DNA of 13,237 nucleotides from an uncultured Oscillospiraceae bacterium (GTDB taxonomy: Bacteria; Bacillota; Clostridia; Oscillospirales; Oscillospiraceae). Made by a program: the position numbers and the translations under genes. Where the stretch lies: the NCBI GenBank assembly GCA_910587395.1, contig CAJULJ010000066.1:1-13237 (forward strand), written 5' to 3'. Every line of letters begins with the position of its first letter. Position 1 is the first letter of the stretch. Positions 1-5,782 of the stretch are shown one piece after another. The notes below the pieces were generated by a model. That model did not search any database and had not been told where the DNA came from. It saw nothing but the letters and a program-made list of their open reading frames with translations.

Positions 1-226
1 AAACTACATTTTTTCCTCGGCGTTTTCTTTCATTTTATCACTGGCGCTGACAAGCTGTAACTCCATCGTAAACGATGATTTTCATTCCAATTCTACAGCC
101 GCCGGAACTCGACGGCTTTCTTTGCTATGCCCATTTTCGTGGAATCAACTTCTTCAGCTTTTTATACTTTTAGGTCTTGACAACTCTTGGCAGGTTTAGC
201 AGGTCTGGCAATAACTATTATAAATC
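1..226. other. AT-rich accessory stretch without an intact gene
   Basis: This stretch has no ORF of normal length. On the minus strand two short open tails look faintly protein-like. One ends with TAG at 4-6 and reads MELQLVSASDKMKENAEEKM when started at 64-66. The other ends with TAG at 93-95 and finishes in AKKAVEFRRL. They lie in different frames and could be decayed 3' ends of mobile-element genes, or chance. Base composition is clearly more AT-rich than the central genes, as expected for acquired DNA. No RNA gene was recognised. Confidence 0.35.
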
Positions 227-304
227 TATAGGGCGCAATAGTCAATAGACGATATGCAAAATATTGCGCCCTATATATGTTGATTTTGACTATTGCGCCC
301 TATA
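227..304. repeat. Three-copy TATTGCGCCCTATA repeat with a 19-bp perfect inverted pair
   Basis: The left arm at 227-245 (TATAGGGCGCAATAGTCAA) and the right arm at 286-304 are exact reverse complements over 19 bases. A third copy of the 14-base core TATTGCGCCCTATA lies between them at 262-275, in the same orientation as the right arm. The rightmost copy covers the likely -35 region of the next gene, so an operator array is the simplest reading, possibly for the small ribbon-helix-helix-like protein encoded just downstream. Iterons of an origin or a recombinase site are alternatives. The repeat itself is directly visible; the function is inferred. Confidence 0.8.
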
Positions 305-321
305 TTTACTTGTGGTAAAAT
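293..321 (+). promoter_or_regulatory. Candidate promoter of the RHH-Uma2 pair
   Basis: TTGCGC at 293-298 can serve as a -35 box. It is followed after 17 bases by TAAAAT at 316-321, which is preceded by TG at 313-314 (an extended -10). The -35 box sits inside the rightmost copy of the repeated motif, so a protein bound to that motif would block polymerase. Transcription would start near 328, about 60 bases before the first gene. Confidence 0.5.
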
Positions 322-387
322 AGTTGCGGATACTGGGAGAGGAGCCTTTCTATACTGGCCTCCCCATGCGAGAAAAGAGGTGGCGTC

Positions 388-654
388 ATGCCGGAGGAAA
401 AGAAAGGCCGATATACAGAGGCGCAGAACAAAGCTACGCAGAAGTATATCCGGGAGAATTTGGAGGAAATCAAGTTCCGGGTAAGGAAAGGTGAAAAGGA
501 CAAATACAGGGTTGCCGCAGAACGGGCGGGGATGAGCATGGCGAAGTTTTTCCTTGATGCAGCTGACGAAAAAATAGCCCGTGATGGTTTGGAAGAGGAT
601 TCCCCTGGGCCGGGTATCAATCCCGACGCAGAGGGTAAAATAGGGGAGGAGTGA
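388..654 (+). CDS. Small ribbon-helix-helix-like (Arc/CopG type) DNA-binding protein
   Basis: This is an 88-residue, highly charged protein. The ATG at 388 follows an AGAGGTGG ribosome site at 376-383. Residues 5-22 are basic and helical (RYTEAQNKATQKYIREN). They are followed by a strand-like segment around EEIKFRVRKGEKD and then an alternating helical part (AAERAGMSMAKFFLDAADEKI). This order resembles short Arc/CopG-fold proteins and antitoxin-like proteins of clostridial mobile elements that begin with the same RYTEAQ..A..KY pattern. The C-terminal 20 residues are Gly/Pro/Glu-rich and probably disordered. The gene lies 4 bases upstream of the Uma2 gene and is very likely co-transcribed with it. 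It is a good candidate for autorepression through the repeats at 227-304. The family assignment rests on pattern recognition only. Confidence 0.7.
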   Translation: MPEEKKGRYTEAQNKATQKYIRENLEEIKFRVRKGEKDKYRVAAERAGMSMAKFFLDAADEKIARDGLEEDSPGPGINPDAEGKIGEE

Positions 655-658
655 TTAT

Positions 659-1228
659 ATGCCATTGCCTCAAGAGAACCGCTATACCTACGCTGATTTC
701 CTGGCCGGAACTGAGGAGGATCGGGAGGAGTTGATTGAGGGCCATTTCCGCATGATGTCTGGGCCATCCAAGGCACACCAGGAGGCTGTAGGAGAGATCT
801 ATGCCCAGCTGCGAAACCACCTCCGGGGAAAGAAGTGCAAGGCCTACATTGCACCCTTCGATGTGCGTCTGTTCGAGCGTGACGGAGATTTGCCCGATGA
901 TGTTGATACTGTGGTAGAGCCGGACGTGATGGTGGTCTGTGATGCCGCCAAGGTGGACGAGCGGGGGATTAAGGGGGCGCCTGACCTCATTGTGGAGGTG
1001 CTGTCCCCGTCCACGCAGAGCCATGACCGGGTGACCAAGTTCAACTTGTATCGGCGAGCGGGTGTCCGGGAATACTGGCTTGTCGATCCCGAAAGCCGGG
1101 TAGTCCAATCTTTCATCCTGCAGAACGGTCAGTATGTCGCCACAGCCAGTAGCGGCTCGGACAGTCTGAGTGTCCATGTGCTGGAGGGGTGCATTATCGA
1201 CTTAGGAGACGTATTCCCACAGGAATAG
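659..1228 (+). CDS. Uma2 family endonuclease-fold protein (DUF820)
   Basis: This 189-residue protein matches the Uma2/DUF820 family, whose members have a PD-(D/E)XK restriction-endonuclease fold. The visible family marks are EELIEGH (residues 23-29), the EPDVMVV strand with D89, and PDLIVEVLSPST with D109 and E113. These are followed by K127 and the closing RRAGVREYWLVDP segment. The D-E-K set matches the fold's catalytic residues, so the protein may be an active nuclease. Uma2 proteins are common in cyanobacteria and scattered in Firmicutes; their biological role is poorly known. The ATG at 659 follows GGGGAGGAG at about 642-650, which overlaps the end of the upstream small gene, suggesting translational coupling. 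Length is normal for the family. A two-gene unit of a small DNA-binding protein plus a nuclease suggests a toxin-antitoxin-like or defence role, but this is inference. Confidence 0.88.
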   Translation: MPLPQENRYTYADFLAGTEEDREELIEGHFRMMSGPSKAHQEAVGEIYAQLRNHLRGKKCKAYIAPFDVRLFERDGDLPDDVDTVVEPDVMVVCDAAKVDERGIKGAPDLIVEVLSPSTQSHDRVTKFNLYRRAGVREYWLVDPESRVVQSFILQNGQYVATASSGSDSLSVHVLEGCIIDLGDVFPQE

Positions 1229-1247
1229 GATTCAGCTCAACACATGC

Positions 1248-1282
1248 AGAGAGGCCGGGGCGTGTGCCCTGGCCTCTCTTTG
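1248..1282 (+). terminator. Intrinsic terminator after the Uma2 gene
   Basis: AGAGAGGCCGGGG (1248-1260) pairs with CCCTGGCCTCTCT (1267-1279), a 13-bp stem with one G-T wobble around the loop CGTGTG. A short T run follows. It lies 20 bases after the Uma2 stop and closes the two-gene unit. Confidence 0.75.
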
Positions 1283-1561
1283 CGTCCCGGCTCCATGTGC
1301 CCGGGGGAAAGGTGCTGTGAAACCCACCCCCCCTGTGATGCGGGCTCTCCGCCCCCAGAACAGACGCAGTTCCCCGGGAGAAAACGGGGCATTTCCGTTC
1401 CGCCTGCCAGGGCCGTAGGGCGGCGTTGGGCACGTTCCCAGGTATTACCTATCCCGGACGGCAATAGGCGGTTATAACCGCCGCATGGGGCCGGCAGAGG
1501 GTATATGCCTGGTATGCTCTTTGGTTCGGAGAAACTCTTTTGAGCAGATAGAATTCATCAA
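1283..1561. other. Gene-poor stretch with palindromes
   Basis: I see no convincing gene in these 279 bases. The stretch holds a 16-bp palindrome (separate entry) and, just before it, CCTAT/ATAGG arms at about 1448-1468. On the minus strand, a frame different from the preceding winged-helix gene stays open from that gene's 3' end for about 49 codons, through residues such as EPLIDEFYLLKR, and stops near 1455. This could be the original C-terminal part of that gene displaced by a frameshift, or a chance open frame. Confidence 0.4.
1467..1482. repeat. Perfect 16-bp palindrome
   Basis: GGCGGTTATAACCGCC is its own exact reverse complement. It sits in the gene-free stretch downstream (3') of the two minus-strand DNA-binding genes. 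It could be a dimeric repressor operator, a recombinase core or a cruciform. The symmetry is certain; the role is unknown. Confidence 0.75.
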
Positions 1562-1876
1562 TCAAAGGTTCGTGAGTATTGGGGGAGAAATACCGTTTTT
1601 CCTCCGGGTTCTTTTGCTGGTAACGGTTGTGGGTTCTGTGTGGATGAGCCCTTTGCGTTCAAGGCTGCGGACGTATTTTGCCACCGTGTTTTCTGCCATA
1701 CCTACCGCTTTGCCGATTACTTTGTAGCTGGGCCAGCATTGGCCCGTTTTCCGGTTGGCACAGCAGAGCAGATAGGAGTAGACGGCCAGCTCGCCGGGAC
1801 AGAGGCCGAGGATAAAAATCTCATTGGGGAACGGGAACGTGTTCTTCAAAAGATCAGATTTTTGCCGCCGACTCAA
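1562..1876 (-). CDS. Winged-helix (HTH_36-like) DNA-binding protein, C-terminus perhaps frameshifted
   Basis: This is a 104-residue protein read from TTG at 1874-1876. That start codon overlaps the TGA stop of the upstream excisionase-like gene, and a GAGGGG ribosome site lies 9-10 bases before it, pointing to coupled translation. The pattern FPFPNEIF..GL..GELAVYSYLL, then CWPSYKVIGKAVGMAENTVAKYVRSLERKGLI, is the helix-turn-helix and wing of small replication-initiator-like or regulatory proteins common in clostridial conjugative elements. It probably binds DNA of the host element. The end (NGISPPILTNL) does not look like the strand that usually follows the wing in such proteins. A shifted frame remains open downstream, so a frameshift that shortened the protein is possible. 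No enzymatic motif is seen. Confidence 0.75.
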   Translation of the reverse strand: MSRRQKSDLLKNTFPFPNEIFILGLCPGELAVYSYLLCCANRKTGQCWPSYKVIGKAVGMAENTVAKYVRSLERKGLIHTEPTTVTSKRTRRKNGISPPILTNL

Positions 1877-2088
1877 CCGCTGTCACCCCTCTTCGTGTGC
1901 TGCTCCACCCATCCCACGAATTCCTCTTTGGGCACCACAATCCTGCTGCCAATTTTGAGAGTGGGGAAGTCTGCTTCATGCATCAGCTCGTAGCTGCTGG
2001 ACAGGGCGATGCCCAGCACCTTTGCCACTGCTGCCGCGTTGAGGAACAACGGCAGGTCGTCATAACTTTTGTACTCGGATAATTTCAT
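1873..2088 (-). CDS. Excisionase-family (MerR-like HTH_17) DNA-binding protein
   Basis: This is a 71-residue protein. The pattern is typical of excisionase/HTH_17 domains: an N-terminal LFLNAAAVAKVLGIALSSSY helix-turn-helix, then a wing with FPTLKIGSRIVVPKEEFVGWV. The family includes Xis directionality factors and small element-borne regulators. I chose the ATG at 2086-2088 because AGGA lies 8 bases upstream of it; the earlier in-frame ATG at 2092-2094 lies almost on top of that ribosome site. The long open frame upstream (to 2274) overlaps the divergent zinc-finger gene and is probably not translated. The gene is followed directly by the winged-helix gene, with overlapping stop and start. 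No integrase is present in the window, so its partner is either outside or lost. It could instead be a plain transcription regulator of the divergent gene. Confidence 0.82.
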   Translation of the reverse strand: MKLSEYKSYDDLPLFLNAAAVAKVLGIALSSSYELMHEADFPTLKIGSRIVVPKEEFVGWVEQHTKRGDSG

Positions 2089-2189
2089 TTTCATCTTCCT
2101 TTCGTAAATTTCTCTTGGTCGCTGACCGTACCCCTTCCCTTTGGGACAGCTCCATGATAGAATAACCGCAGAGAGTTTTACATCGGGAA

Positions 2190-3452
2190 GTGATCTTTGT
2201 GGAGGATATTGAGCGTGTGATGCCCTCGGTTCCCAGGCTATTGCTGGAGGAGGAAGGGGAGGGGCGGTTCTCAACTGTTTTCCAGCATGGGGATGGGACG
2301 GTGGAGCGGCTGCCTGCTATTTCCCCTGCGAAGGATTTGATTGCCTCGGCAGAGGTTGACTACCGGGCATACCGCCGGGAGATCAAACGGTTGCGGGAGG
2401 GGCATCCGCTGTTTGTGCCGCGGCTGGACATCCCGGTGGCGGACTTTGAGGACTTCGTGGCTGAGGCACTGTTGCTGCCGTCCATGCTTCAGAAGATCGA
2501 CCCGGTGAGCTTTTTCGCGCTGGGGATCTTGCTGGATCAGGCATTGCAGAGAGAGGACGATGGCAGCGCATTGTTCCTGATGAATGCGGCGGAGGAATTG
2601 CTGTACATACTGGAGGAGCCGATCCGCACACAGGTGTATCTGTGGAATATTTTGGAGATGGTCTTTGACGGGATGGAGTGGGCAACCCAGTGGGAACGGT
2701 TTGAGAAGCTGTGTCAGGTCTACCCCGATGTTGGGAAGCTGTGCGATCCTATCAGTCTGCCAGAAGCTGGGGCGGGGAACCGGGTATTTGTGGTGCGTTC
2801 ACTTTTTGGTCTGCGGCTATTGGAGCTGGCTCTCTACTTTCAGCAGGACAAACAGCGCATCGCCCGGTGCGACTATTGCTGGGGTTGGTTTATCCCCAAG
2901 ACGAAAAAAGCCACCCGGTACTGTGACCGGGTGACGGATAGGTTCCCCTGCAAAAAACGGGGCGCGCGATTCAAGCGGAACCTGGTGGAGAATGAGGACG
3001 GAGCACTGAAAATCTGTAATCAGCTGCGGGACAGGATGTATGCCCGCCTTCTTCGCTGGCAGGACGCCGCACCGGATGAGCGCAACAAATTGATTCCCAT
3101 GGAGTACGACCAGTACGATGAGTGGAGTGAGAACGCGCGGCTGGCCCGGATGGAGTATCTGAAAGGGAAATTGAAGGTGGAGGAGTTCCTGCGGAGGATC
3201 GACACCACCCACGAGCTGGACAGCTATGAGGCGGACAGGGCGGAGCAAATTGTGCAGACGGTTTGGCAGAATCGGGTGGCAGGGGACATCTCTTTCGACC
3301 CGGAAGTGCGTTATCCAGAGACAATCCAGTGCCTTGATTTTGACCTGGGTGTAGCGGAGCCGAGGTGGGAGATATACACAGCGGACGATCTGCGGAGGCA
3401 GGAGCAGAGAGGGCATCAGAGCCTGCGGGAGAGATATCGGAAAGAATGTTAG
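2190..3452 (+). CDS. Zinc-finger-like accessory protein, probably DUF6076
   Basis: This is a 420-residue protein with no enzymatic motif that I recognise. The strongest mark is a cysteine cluster at residues 227-254: CDYC, then FIPKTKKATRYC, then PC, giving C227, C230, C245 and C254 as plausible zinc ligands in a treble-clef or ribbon arrangement. The segments before and after are predicted largely helical and acidic (for example residues 85-180). I believe it belongs to the DUF6076 family of Firmicute accessory proteins, from memory of the cysteine pattern. Start is uncertain: GTG at 2190 is the first possible start after an in-frame TAA at 2163, but GTG at 2199 has GGGAAG eight bases before it. 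It is divergent from the excisionase-like gene across about 100 bases. Its TAG stop overlaps the ribosome site of the following response regulator, so it may be co-transcribed with that pair. Confidence 0.75.
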   Translation: MIFVEDIERVMPSVPRLLLEEEGEGRFSTVFQHGDGTVERLPAISPAKDLIASAEVDYRAYRREIKRLREGHPLFVPRLDIPVADFEDFVAEALLLPSMLQKIDPVSFFALGILLDQALQREDDGSALFLMNAAEELLYILEEPIRTQVYLWNILEMVFDGMEWATQWERFEKLCQVYPDVGKLCDPISLPEAGAGNRVFVVRSLFGLRLLELALYFQQDKQRIARCDYCWGWFIPKTKKATRYCDRVTDRFPCKKRGARFKRNLVENEDGALKICNQLRDRMYARLLRWQDAAPDERNKLIPMEYDQYDEWSENARLARMEYLKGKLKVEEFLRRIDTTHELDSYEADRAEQIVQTVWQNRVAGDISFDPEVRYPETIQCLDFDLGVAEPRWEIYTADDLRRQEQRGHQSLRERYRKEC

Positions 3453-3463
3453 GAGGGATCGGA

Positions 3464-4186
3464 GTGAAAAATATCGCCATCGTAGAAGACGAAAACGCCG
3501 CCGCCCAGCGGCTGACGGAATACATACAGCGTTATGCCGCCGAGTTTGGCCAGCAGTTCAATATCACCCGGTTTTGCGACGGCGAGGCCTTCCTCCAGGA
3601 TTACAAGGCCGTGTACGCGGTGGTGTTCCTGGACATCCAGATGCCCCGGAAGAATGGCATGGACGCCGCCGTGGAGCTGCGCCGGCACGACAAAAACGTA
3701 TCCATCATCTTCATCACCAACCTGATGCAGTACGCGCTGAAGGGCTACGAGGTGGATGCGGTGAGCTTCCTGCTCAAGCCGGTGAGCTACTACGATTTCT
3801 CCCTGAAATTCAAAAAGGCGCTGGACATCTACCTGATGAACGAGGAGCGCAGCTTCACCGTGAACGCCCCCGGCGGGCTGTGCCGCATCTCCACCGACAA
3901 GCTGATGTATGTGGAGATCATCAACCACCGGCTCCACTACCACCTCATTGACGACGTGATTGAGATGACCGGCGTGCTGTCCGCCGCGGAGCGGGAGCTG
4001 AGCGCCTTCGGCTTCCTGCGCTGCAACACCTGTTACCTGGTGAATCCAAAGTTCATCGTGCGGGTGAAGGGTTCCGAGGTGCGGGTGGGGGACCGGACCC
4101 TCCAGATCAGCCGGCCCCGGCGGGCGGAGTTCATGGAGGGGCTCACCAACTGGTATGCGGGGACGGGAGGTGGAAGCGATGGCTGA
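3464..4186 (+). CDS. LytTR-family response regulator (AgrA-like)
   Basis: This 240-residue protein is read from GTG at 3464, six bases after a perfect AGGAGGG site (3451-3457); upstream in-frame ATG codons lack such a site. Residues 1-120 form a receiver domain: acidic pair E8/D9, phospho-acceptor D57 in VVFLDIQMP, T85 in IIFITN and K105 in FLLKP. Residues about 135-230 form a LytTR DNA-binding domain, which binds pairs of short direct repeats. Length and order match the AgrA/VirR/ComE type. Its end overlaps the sensor kinase start by 8 bases, so the two are a cognate pair. No pheromone gene (agrB/agrD-like) is present here. The obvious candidate target is the beta-glucan cluster downstream. 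Codon use is much more GC-rich than in the preceding gene, suggesting a boundary between acquired and resident DNA at about 3452-3464. Confidence 0.93.
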   Translation: MKNIAIVEDENAAAQRLTEYIQRYAAEFGQQFNITRFCDGEAFLQDYKAVYAVVFLDIQMPRKNGMDAAVELRRHDKNVSIIFITNLMQYALKGYEVDAVSFLLKPVSYYDFSLKFKKALDIYLMNEERSFTVNAPGGLCRISTDKLMYVEIINHRLHYHLIDDVIEMTGVLSAAERELSAFGFLRCNTCYLVNPKFIVRVKGSEVRVGDRTLQISRPRRAEFMEGLTNWYAGTGGGSDG

Positions 4187-5543
4187 GGTCCAGGTGATCT
4201 ACCAGAAAATCATGCTGGAGTTCCTGTTCGAACTCTATGTGTTTTACGCCCTCACCGCCCGGAAGCTGGACCGGGCCCCCGGATTCTGGCCACGGGTGTT
4301 GGGCGGGCTGGCGGCGGTGCTGGCGCTGGCCTGGGGTGCGGCCGTTTGCTACCGCTCCGTGGGCGGGACGGCCCTGGGGCGCATCGCCGTCTATGTGTTC
4401 CTGTTTGCCGCCACCGCCGCCCACCTGCGGCTGTGCTTCGATGAGACCTTCCCCACCGTCCTGTTCTGCGCCAGCGCGGCCTACGCCGCCCAGAACCTGT
4501 GCTATAAGCTGTACCTGATCTTCTGGTGCGGCGGGGAGGCCCTGCGCTGGTACGACGGCTGGGGCGCCCGGTTCGACCTGTACTACCACCTGCTGTACTA
4601 CGCCTTCTTCGCCCTGGCGGCGGGGGCGGTGTACCTGCTGTTTATCCGGGGGCTGCTCCGGCACATGTCCGGCGGGCGGCTGGACTACCAGATGCTGGCC
4701 GTGACCGTCCTGGCATTGAGCATCACCGTCATCTTGTGCTCGGTGGAGGACGTCTACTTCGCCCACCTGAGCGTGGTCCGGGAAAACCGGTTCGAGCTGT
4801 GGGACCACTATGTCCTGCGCCAGGCGGGCAACCTGTTCTCGGTGATGGGCTGCGCCGTGGTGCTGATGCTCACCTCCCGGACGGTGGAGCGGCGGGAGCT
4901 GCGGCAGGAGCTGGGATATCTCCAGCACGCCGTCCACCAGAGCGAGCTGCAGTACGAGATCTCCCGGGACACCATCGACCTCATCAACGTGAAGTGCCAC
5001 GACATCCGCTACAAGTTAGGGGCGCTGGCCGCCCAGGGGGAGCGGATGCGCCCCGAGGCGGTGGCCGACCTCCAGAAAAGCATCTCCATCTACGATGCCA
5101 AGGTGGAGACGGGCAACCAGCTGCTGGACGTGCTGCTGACGGAAAAGAGCCTCTACTGCGAGCAGAACGGCATCACCTTCTCCTGCATGGCGGATGGGGA
5201 AAAGCTGGCCTTCCTGGCGGACGGCGACCTGTACTGCCTGTTCGGCAACATCATCGACAACGCCCTGGAGGCGGTGAAGACCATCGGGGAGCGGCAGCGC
5301 CGGGTGGTCAACCTGCTGGTGAAGGCCCGGGGGGATATGCTCCTGATCCAGGCGGAAAACTACTTTGACGGCGAGCGGGCTTTTGCCAACGGCCTGCCCG
5401 TCACCACCAAGGCGGACAAGAACTACCACGGCTTCGGGATGCGCAGCATTAAAATGATCGTCCACAAGTACGGCGGGGAGCTGACCGCCCAGGTGGCGGA
5501 CGGCATTTTCCACCTGAACATCCTGTTCAGCTTAGGGGAATAG
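4179..5543 (+). CDS. Membrane sensor histidine kinase with GHKL ATPase domain (AgrC-like)
   Basis: This 454-residue protein starts at ATG 4179, eight bases after GGGAGG (4165-4170), and overlaps the response-regulator stop (ATGGCTGA). Residues 1-235 contain about six hydrophobic membrane segments, for example 12-27, 41-57, 68-82, 134-157, 171-188 and 218-232. A helical linker (235-270) follows, and then the phospho-acceptor region with H274 in KCHDIRYKL. The catalytic domain shows an N box, GNIIDNALEA, with N357 and N361, and a G box, HGFGMRSIK (417-425). This is the HPK10/GHKL type that pairs with LytTR regulators. It should autophosphorylate H274 and pass the phosphate to D57 of its partner. 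The signal cannot be deduced: the membrane part carries no known extracellular domain, so a peptide, lipid or cell-envelope cue is possible. A hairpin follows about 70 bases after the stop. Confidence 0.92.
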   Translation: MAEVQVIYQKIMLEFLFELYVFYALTARKLDRAPGFWPRVLGGLAAVLALAWGAAVCYRSVGGTALGRIAVYVFLFAATAAHLRLCFDETFPTVLFCASAAYAAQNLCYKLYLIFWCGGEALRWYDGWGARFDLYYHLLYYAFFALAAGAVYLLFIRGLLRHMSGGRLDYQMLAVTVLALSITVILCSVEDVYFAHLSVVRENRFELWDHYVLRQAGNLFSVMGCAVVLMLTSRTVERRELRQELGYLQHAVHQSELQYEISRDTIDLINVKCHDIRYKLGALAAQGERMRPEAVADLQKSISIYDAKVETGNQLLDVLLTEKSLYCEQNGITFSCMADGEKLAFLADGDLYCLFGNIIDNALEAVKTIGERQRRVVNLLVKARGDMLLIQAENYFDGERAFANGLPVTTKADKNYHGFGMRSIKMIVHKYGGELTAQVADGIFHLNILFSLGE

Positions 5544-5613
5544 GGGGAAACGCGACGGAAGGTTTTTCCAATCCCCCGGCCAATTGACAAAGTAGGAAAA
5601 AATCATGCAGTTT

Positions 5614-5646
5614 AAGGAACGCCCATTGTCAACGGGCGTTCCTTTT
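5614..5646 (+). terminator. Intrinsic terminator after the two-component pair
   Basis: AAGGAACGCCC (5614-5624) pairs perfectly with GGGCGTTCCTT (5634-5644), an 11-bp stem around a 9-base loop; the T run spans 5643-5646. It separates the regulator pair from the glucan cluster. A candidate promoter for the cluster overlaps its loop and right arm. Confidence 0.75.
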
Positions 5647-5654
5647 ACTATATT
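5626..5654 (+). promoter_or_regulatory. Candidate promoter of the GH16-GT2-GH3 cluster
   Basis: TTGTCA at 5626-5631 and TATATT at 5649-5654 are separated by 17 bases and form a plausible sigma-A promoter with a start near 5661 and a leader of about 120 bases. The -35 box lies in the loop of the upstream hairpin. Downstream, an imperfect direct repeat, TCACCAGAAAACGC (5656-5669) and TCACCAAACGC (5729-5739), might be a regulator site. No clear LytTR consensus pair was seen. Confidence 0.4.
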
Positions 5655-5782
5655 ATCACCAGAAAACGCAGGTGCGCCTGTCCATCCTTTGTGGGATATG
5701 TAAAAAACTCCAATCCTGCCTGTCGCGGTCACCAAACGCGGCGACGCGTTGTGAATAAAATGATGAGAAGGAGAACTGAGTG

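Noticed and set aside
227..304. CRISPR array
   Set aside because: There are only three copies of a 14-19 base motif, in mixed orientation with unequal gaps, and no cas genes.
617..1177. Minus-strand open frame of 186 codons opposite the Uma2 gene
   Set aside because: The plus strand carries a clear Uma2 protein with conserved motifs and a ribosome site; the opposite frame has no recognisable domain.
1194..1477. Several 75-79 codon frames on both strands after the Uma2 gene
   Set aside because: They overlap each other and the terminator hairpin, and read as Pro/Gly/Arg-rich low-complexity sequence with no ribosome site.
2089..2274. Upstream extension of the excisionase-like protein to 133 residues
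   Set aside because: The extension overlaps the divergent zinc-finger gene, is Pro-rich and unlike the family, whereas an AGGA site is correctly spaced before the start at 2088.
5544..5782. Riboswitch upstream of the GH16 gene
   Set aside because: Beyond the terminator hairpin and an imperfect direct repeat I see no conserved aptamer elements of a known riboswitch class.
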